DNA from: Cyanobacteria bacterium HKST-UBA02
GTDB taxonomy: Bacteria > Cyanobacteriota > Vampirovibrionia > Obscuribacterales > Obscuribacteraceae
NCBI GenBank assembly: GCA_020431945.1
Contig: JAGQHH010000663.1
Span: 1 to 8,047, forward strand
Direction: 5' to 3'
DNA: 8,047 bases
Shown here: in pieces, positions 4,789 to 8,047 of the stretch
Layout of the letters: the number at the start of each line of letters is the position of its first letter
Position numbering within the stretch: position 1 is the first letter of the stretch
Translations under genes and position numbers: made by a program
Notes under the pieces: generated by a model
Told to the model about the DNA's origin: nothing
The model's input: only the letters and a program-made list of their open reading frames with translations
Databases searched by the model: none

Positions 4789-5655
4789 ATGGAACCAGCC
4801 GCGATCACTCTCAATCAAACGAGCCAGGTCTTCGAGCTCCCGGGTCGGACCGGAAAGCCTCTCTATTGCAGGCAATGGGGAGATGAGCAGGAAGCCCGGG
4901 CCCTGGTGTTGATCATTCACGGTCTCGGGGCTCATTCCGGTTGGTTCGAAGCCTTCGGAAGCCGGCTTGCCATGCGGCGCTTCGGGGTTTTCTCCTTCGA
5001 TCAGGTCGGCTTCGGTCTCAGAAAAGATCAAACATTTAACAGCCGCAGCCAGTGGCAAGATGAAGCAATTGCCGTTTACAACCATGTTGCCGGACTGGCT
5101 TCAGGCAGGCCTGTCTTTCTCATGGGCAACAGCATGGGAGCCCTGGTGGCAGTAAAGATTTGCCGGCTATTGAATCCCCGCCCCGGCGGTGTCGCGATAT
5201 TCTCCCCGGGTTTCGACGGCTTCCCGGGACGGTTCACGATTCCCTACAAGTTGAAAGCGGTGGCGACGGCCCTCATCTCTCCTGACACAGAGCTGGCTCT
5301 GCCCTACACCGTCGATGACATCACCTCCAATCAGGCGGTCAGAGACGAGCTTGCGCAAGACGAGCTCAAACGGCTGACAATCCCGGCCCGCATGGGTCTG
5401 GAGCTTCTCAACTTCACCAACGAATTGAAGAAGGAGGTGCAGTCACTGCCGGTTCCGCTCTTCATGGCCACCGCAGGCATCGAGACCATCGTCGACAATC
5501 GGCACAGCGAGCGGTTTTTCGAAAAGGTCGACAGCCCCGAGAAGACCAGACTGACCATGGACGAATGCTGGCACGACCTCATGTTCGAGGCCCAGCTCCC
5601 CCGGCTCCTGGACGAGCTCGAGCCCTGGCTGGTCCGCAATCTGAGCAGCACCTAA
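4789..5655 (+). CDS. Alpha/beta hydrolase, monoacylglycerol-lipase-like (serine hydrolase)
   Basis: The 288-residue protein has the Hydrolase_4/lysophospholipase fold layout. The oxyanion-hole segment is HGLGAHSGW (44-52), the next strand is FGVFSFDQVGFG (65-76), the nucleophile elbow is GNSMG with Ser115, and the catalytic His is 262 in WHDLMFE. The acid position usually held by Asp (GxxDxIV) reads GIETIVD here, placing Glu232 at the expected site, with Asp236 nearby. The family hydrolyses monoacylglycerols, lysophospholipids or other esters; the exact substrate cannot be told. There is no signal peptide, so it is probably cytoplasmic. Homology starts near residue 15, which fits the ATG at 4789. 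No ribosome binding site precedes it, but a TATAAT box eight bases upstream suggests a leaderless mRNA. An acyl-CoA synthetase gene follows on the same strand, which could activate the released fatty acid. Confidence 0.85.
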   Translation: MEPAAITLNQTSQVFELPGRTGKPLYCRQWGDEQEARALVLIIHGLGAHSGWFEAFGSRLAMRRFGVFSFDQVGFGLRKDQTFNSRSQWQDEAIAVYNHVAGLASGRPVFLMGNSMGALVAVKICRLLNPRPGGVAIFSPGFDGFPGRFTIPYKLKAVATALISPDTELALPYTVDDITSNQAVRDELAQDELKRLTIPARMGLELLNFTNELKKEVQSLPVPLFMATAGIETIVDNRHSERFFEKVDSPEKTRLTMDECWHDLMFEAQLPRLLDELEPWLVRNLSST

Positions 5656-5769
5656 TCTTATATGTGCTAAGCAATAATTTAGGTCCGGCCCTGGAGGCGA
5701 ACAGCCCGACGGCACCGGCGATGGAGAGGAAGTCCCGGGGCGAGCAGATCTTCAAGTGTATAGCGTCCC

Positions 5770-5798
5770 TTGGTAACCGTGCTAAAAGCTCATATAAT
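5770..5798 (+). promoter_or_regulatory. Promoter of the acyl-CoA synthetase gene
   Basis: TTGGTA (5770-5775), a 17-base spacer and a perfect TATAAT (5793-5798) form a good vegetative-type promoter. Transcription should begin near 5805, only a few bases before the ATG at 5808. The resulting mRNA is either leaderless from that ATG or has a leader of about 40 bases for the GTG at 5847. Confidence 0.6.
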
Positions 5799-5807
5799 GG
5801 GTCACCG

Positions 5808-7697
5808 ATGGGAGCAAAGCCCGCTCGAGTAAGGACGGTGAACAACGTGCGACACAATTTAGCTTCGATATTTCGCTGCCGCGTCAAAGAAATGGGAGAC
5901 CGCCCGGCTTTCATTTACAAGCCGGATCGCAAGTCGGCTTACACCCAGTTGAGCTGGACCGGTCTTGGCGAGCGTGCCGAGAATCTCGCCTTCGGTCTCG
6001 CCGAGCTCGGACTCGACGTCGACGGCAAGGCTGCTATCTTCAGCGCCACCAGTCACCACTGGGTTCTCGCAGACCTGGCCATCCTCAGCAATGGCGCCGT
6101 ATCGGTTCCTATCTACCCGACAAGCTCTCTTTCGGACATCGAATATATCCTCAACAACTCCGAGGCTCAGATTGTTTTTGTCCAGAACAAACGCCTCCTG
6201 GCCAAGATAGAAGGGCTCAAAGAGCGGGTTCCGCATCTCAAAGTAGCGATTCTAATGGAAGAGTCGGGAGACCCCGAGATTTACACCGTCGAGACCGTGG
6301 AGAAGCTGGGCGCAGACCGTCGCGCCGCCCACCCGGAGCTCATCTATCGCCGCTCCGAGAGCCGCGATCGCCAGGACCTCGCCACCATTATCTATACTTC
6401 GGGCACCACCGGCACTCCCAAAGGCGTGCCCCTCACCCACAGTAATATCATGGCTGTCATGGAGGATCTCCAGGGCGTCCTGCCGGTCGACGACAACGAT
6501 ATCTATCTCTCCTACCTGCCTCTGTCCCACGTTTTCGAGCGTGTTTGCGGCGAGTATTACTGGCTCCATTCCGGTGGCGCTTGCGCCTTCGCCGAAGGGA
6601 TCGAGTATATGGCCAAGAACATGGGAGAGGTCAATCCCAGCATGATCCTGGTCGTGCCCAGAGTGCTCGATCGCATCTATACGAAAGTGAAAAGCGGCAT
6701 CGAAGGCGCCTCCGGCAGATCCCGCCAGCTCATCGAATGGTCCGTCGATGTCGGCAGACAGATGGTGGAGCATATAGCCATGGGCAAAAAGCCGCGCAGG
6801 GCTCTCCGGCTCAAGCACTGGCTCGCCGAGCGGATGGTGCTCAAAAAGCTGCGCCAGCGCATCGGTCCCAACCTGAGATTGATCGTCAGTGGTGGCGCCC
6901 CCGCCACCAGAGAAGTGCTCAGCTTTTTCAATGCCATCGGCATATCGACCCTGGAAGGCTACGGACTCACCGAGACCGCCGCGCCCCTGAGCGTCAACCC
7001 CAGCCACCGGGTCAAGCTCGGCACAGTAGGAGCGACTCTGCCCTCCGTCCAGGCCAGGCTCAGTGATGACGGCGAGATCATGGTCAAAGGACCGACCATC
7101 TGCACCGGCTATTACAAGAACGACCAGGGCACAGCCGAGGCCTTCGAGGACGGCTGGTTCAAGACAGGCGATATCGGCACCATAGATAGTGACAGCTATA
7201 TCACCATCACCGACCGCAAGAAAGACATCATCGTCAATTCCGCCGGCAAGAACATCGCTCCCCAGCGGATCGAGGCGATCATCAAGACTGTGCCCCTGGT
7301 CAACCAGTCGGTGGTTTTCGGAGACAAGCGCAAGCATCTGGTCGCCCTCATCTGTCTCGAAGAGCAGGCAGCCCTGGAATATGCCAGGGAGAACGGCTGG
7401 CCCTGCGAGACCTTCGAAGAGGTAGCCCGGAGCAAAGAGATTTACGACTATCTCAAGAAAGAGCTCAAGACTCGCTCCGGAAGCCTGGCCGACTACGAGC
7501 AAGTCAAGCGCTTCGCCGTACTCGAGAAAGAGCTCTCGGTGGAAGCCGGGGAGCTCACCGCCACCCTCAAAATCAAGCGGAATGCAGTAGCCCGCAATTA
7601 TGCCGATCTGGTCAGCGCCCTGTACGAAGACAGAGCGCCGGTAGGTGGTGAATCCGGAGCGGCAGGCAACAACCGCTTCGCCTCAGCCAGAAGCTAG
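5808..7697 (+). CDS. Long-chain fatty acid-CoA ligase (AMP-forming acyl-CoA synthetase)
   Basis: The protein activates fatty acids with ATP and CoA through an acyl-AMP intermediate. Numbered from ATG 5808 (629 residues), it shows all the main motifs: the P-loop YTSGTTGTPKG (196-206), LPLSHVFER (237-245), SGGAP (361-365), GYGLTET (384-390), TGDIG (453-457), the hinge DRKKDIIVNSAGKNIAPQ (469-486) and the C-terminal lysine motif LTATLKIKR (583-591, probable catalytic Lys588). The pattern fits the FAA1/FadD15-like subfamily, and the length is normal. The open frame extends back to 5565 over the hydrolase 3' end, but that part is not conserved-looking. Start choice: ATG 5808 sits nine bases after a TATAAT. 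GTG 5847, with AAGGA eleven bases upstream, is a real alternative and would begin VRHNLASIF, close to where family homology starts. The upstream hydrolase gene suggests joint fatty-acid use. Confidence 0.92.
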   Translation: MGAKPARVRTVNNVRHNLASIFRCRVKEMGDRPAFIYKPDRKSAYTQLSWTGLGERAENLAFGLAELGLDVDGKAAIFSATSHHWVLADLAILSNGAVSVPIYPTSSLSDIEYILNNSEAQIVFVQNKRLLAKIEGLKERVPHLKVAILMEESGDPEIYTVETVEKLGADRRAAHPELIYRRSESRDRQDLATIIYTSGTTGTPKGVPLTHSNIMAVMEDLQGVLPVDDNDIYLSYLPLSHVFERVCGEYYWLHSGGACAFAEGIEYMAKNMGEVNPSMILVVPRVLDRIYTKVKSGIEGASGRSRQLIEWSVDVGRQMVEHIAMGKKPRRALRLKHWLAERMVLKKLRQRIGPNLRLIVSGGAPATREVLSFFNAIGISTLEGYGLTETAAPLSVNPSHRVKLGTVGATLPSVQARLSDDGEIMVKGPTICTGYYKNDQGTAEAFEDGWFKTGDIGTIDSDSYITITDRKKDIIVNSAGKNIAPQRIEAIIKTVPLVNQSVVFGDKRKHLVALICLEEQAALEYARENGWPCETFEEVARSKEIYDYLKKELKTRSGSLADYEQVKRFAVLEKELSVEAGELTATLKIKRNAVARNYADLVSALYEDRAPVGGESGAAGNNRFASARS

Positions 7698-7716
7698 TTT
7701 CAACTCTGATTCAAGC

Positions 7717-8047
7717 TCAGCTCAGAAGCGGCGCTGAAGCCGTGCGATCGGCTTTGTCCAGGGCTGCCACACGCAGCACCCGGGAACGCCCGGCTTCGAG
7801 AACGAAGAGGGCTCCGTCCGAGCCGAAGGCTATACCGGTAGGATTGATCAGCCCCTTGAGGAACTCCTCGGTGCGACCTTCCCGGTTCACTCTGATCACT
7901 GTTCCGGCTCTGCCTGCGGTGATATAGAGCCTGCCCAGGCTATCCATGGCCAGGTTACCGTCATAGCCGTCAGCAAAATTGAAGCTGTCCGATTCGGCAA
8001 TAGCGACCCGGCTCACTTCTCTGCCGTCCAGGGAGCGTTTGACCACC
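7717..8047 (-). CDS. NHL-repeat / SMP-30-like beta-propeller protein, C-terminal part only
   Basis: The last 110 or so residues of a minus-strand gene are present; its start lies beyond the window. The sequence shows repeated propeller-blade units: DGNLAMDSLGRLYITAGRAG followed by TVIRVNREG, then NPTGIAFGSDGALFVLEAG followed by SRVLRV. The pattern (N/P-x-G-(I/L)-A-x-(D/G)-x-x-G-x-(L/I)-(Y/F)-(V/I)) is typical of NHL and SMP-30/gluconolactonase blades. Two blades are visible, spaced about 45 residues. Such propellers bind ligands or proteins, or act as lactonases or lyases in some families; the visible part does not decide which. The gene converges on the acyl-CoA synthetase gene, with only 19 bases between the stop codons and no clear hairpin terminator there. 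Confidence 0.75.
   Translation of the reverse strand, partial: VVKRSLDGREVSRVAIAESDSFNFADGYDGNLAMDSLGRLYITAGRAGTVIRVNREGRTEEFLKGLINPTGIAFGSDGALFVLEAGRSRVLRVAALDKADRTASAPLLS

Noticed and set aside
3162..4886. A 574-codon open frame on the plus strand over the TPR gene
   Set aside because: It is antisense to a protein with a clear membrane helix, TPR repeats and a ribosome binding site, and its translation shows no recognisable domain. Long antisense frames are common in GC-rich coding DNA.
5565..5807. N-terminal extension of the acyl-CoA synthetase to 5565
   Set aside because: The extra 81 residues overlap the hydrolase gene, contain low-complexity Pro/Arg/Ala sequence, and lie upstream of a strong promoter at 5770-5798.
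6252..7502. A 416-codon open frame on the minus strand over the acyl-CoA synthetase gene
   Set aside because: It is an antisense shadow of a gene with a full set of family motifs; the translation is compositionally odd and matches nothing known to me.
7698..7716. A bidirectional terminator between the convergent genes
   Set aside because: The 19-base gap has no stable GC stem with a T-tract on either strand.

Overview
The window (8,047 bases) is bacterial chromosome with two parts of different character. Bases about 2,500-8,047 are a densely packed, GC-rich core region with ordinary housekeeping-type genes. Bases 1 to about 1,770 are a patchy, lower-density accessory region made of small peptide genes and mobile-element debris, lying just downstream of a tRNA-Gly gene. 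I cannot place the organism with confidence. The tRNA gene encodes its CCA, and several genes have a -10 box only 8-9 bases before the ATG with no Shine-Dalgarno sequence. The mix of TPR, NHL-repeat and FAA1-type acyl-CoA synthetase genes fits many environmental phyla.

Accessory region, read on the minus strand. An IS6-family transposase remnant (C-terminal third plus an intact terminal repeat at 725-740) sits inside the 3' part of a glycosyltransferase gene (494-724). The remnant's 5' side is cut off at about 1,100, where it joins an AT-rich array of TCGGCA-type repeats (1,098-1,170) that looks like one end of a Tn7/Tn5053-like transposon. Downstream of the glycosyltransferase remnant, two small genes with strong ribosome binding sites (162-356, and 1-55 leaving the window) encode peptides with closely similar, very basic N-termini. 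A third peptide with the same architecture lies on the other side of the debris, on the plus strand (1,290-1,445). This possible peptide family is the most novel-looking item here. The stretch 1,446-1,772 has no gene but holds short repeats and a perfect 14-base inverted repeat.

Core region. A minus-strand gene cluster runs from 4,754 down to 1,886: a membrane-anchored TPR protein, a small protein with a Cys cluster and a very acidic tail, a 47-residue membrane protein, and a two-helix membrane protein. It is followed by tRNA-Gly(CCC), which has its own promoter overlapping the last stop codon. Divergent from the TPR gene, across only 34 bases, is a monoacylglycerol-lipase-like alpha/beta hydrolase. 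Next on the same strand is a long-chain fatty acyl-CoA synthetase with its own promoter. The pair suggests release of fatty acid from a lipid followed by activation to acyl-CoA. The window ends in the 3' part of a convergent gene for an NHL-repeat (beta-propeller) protein.
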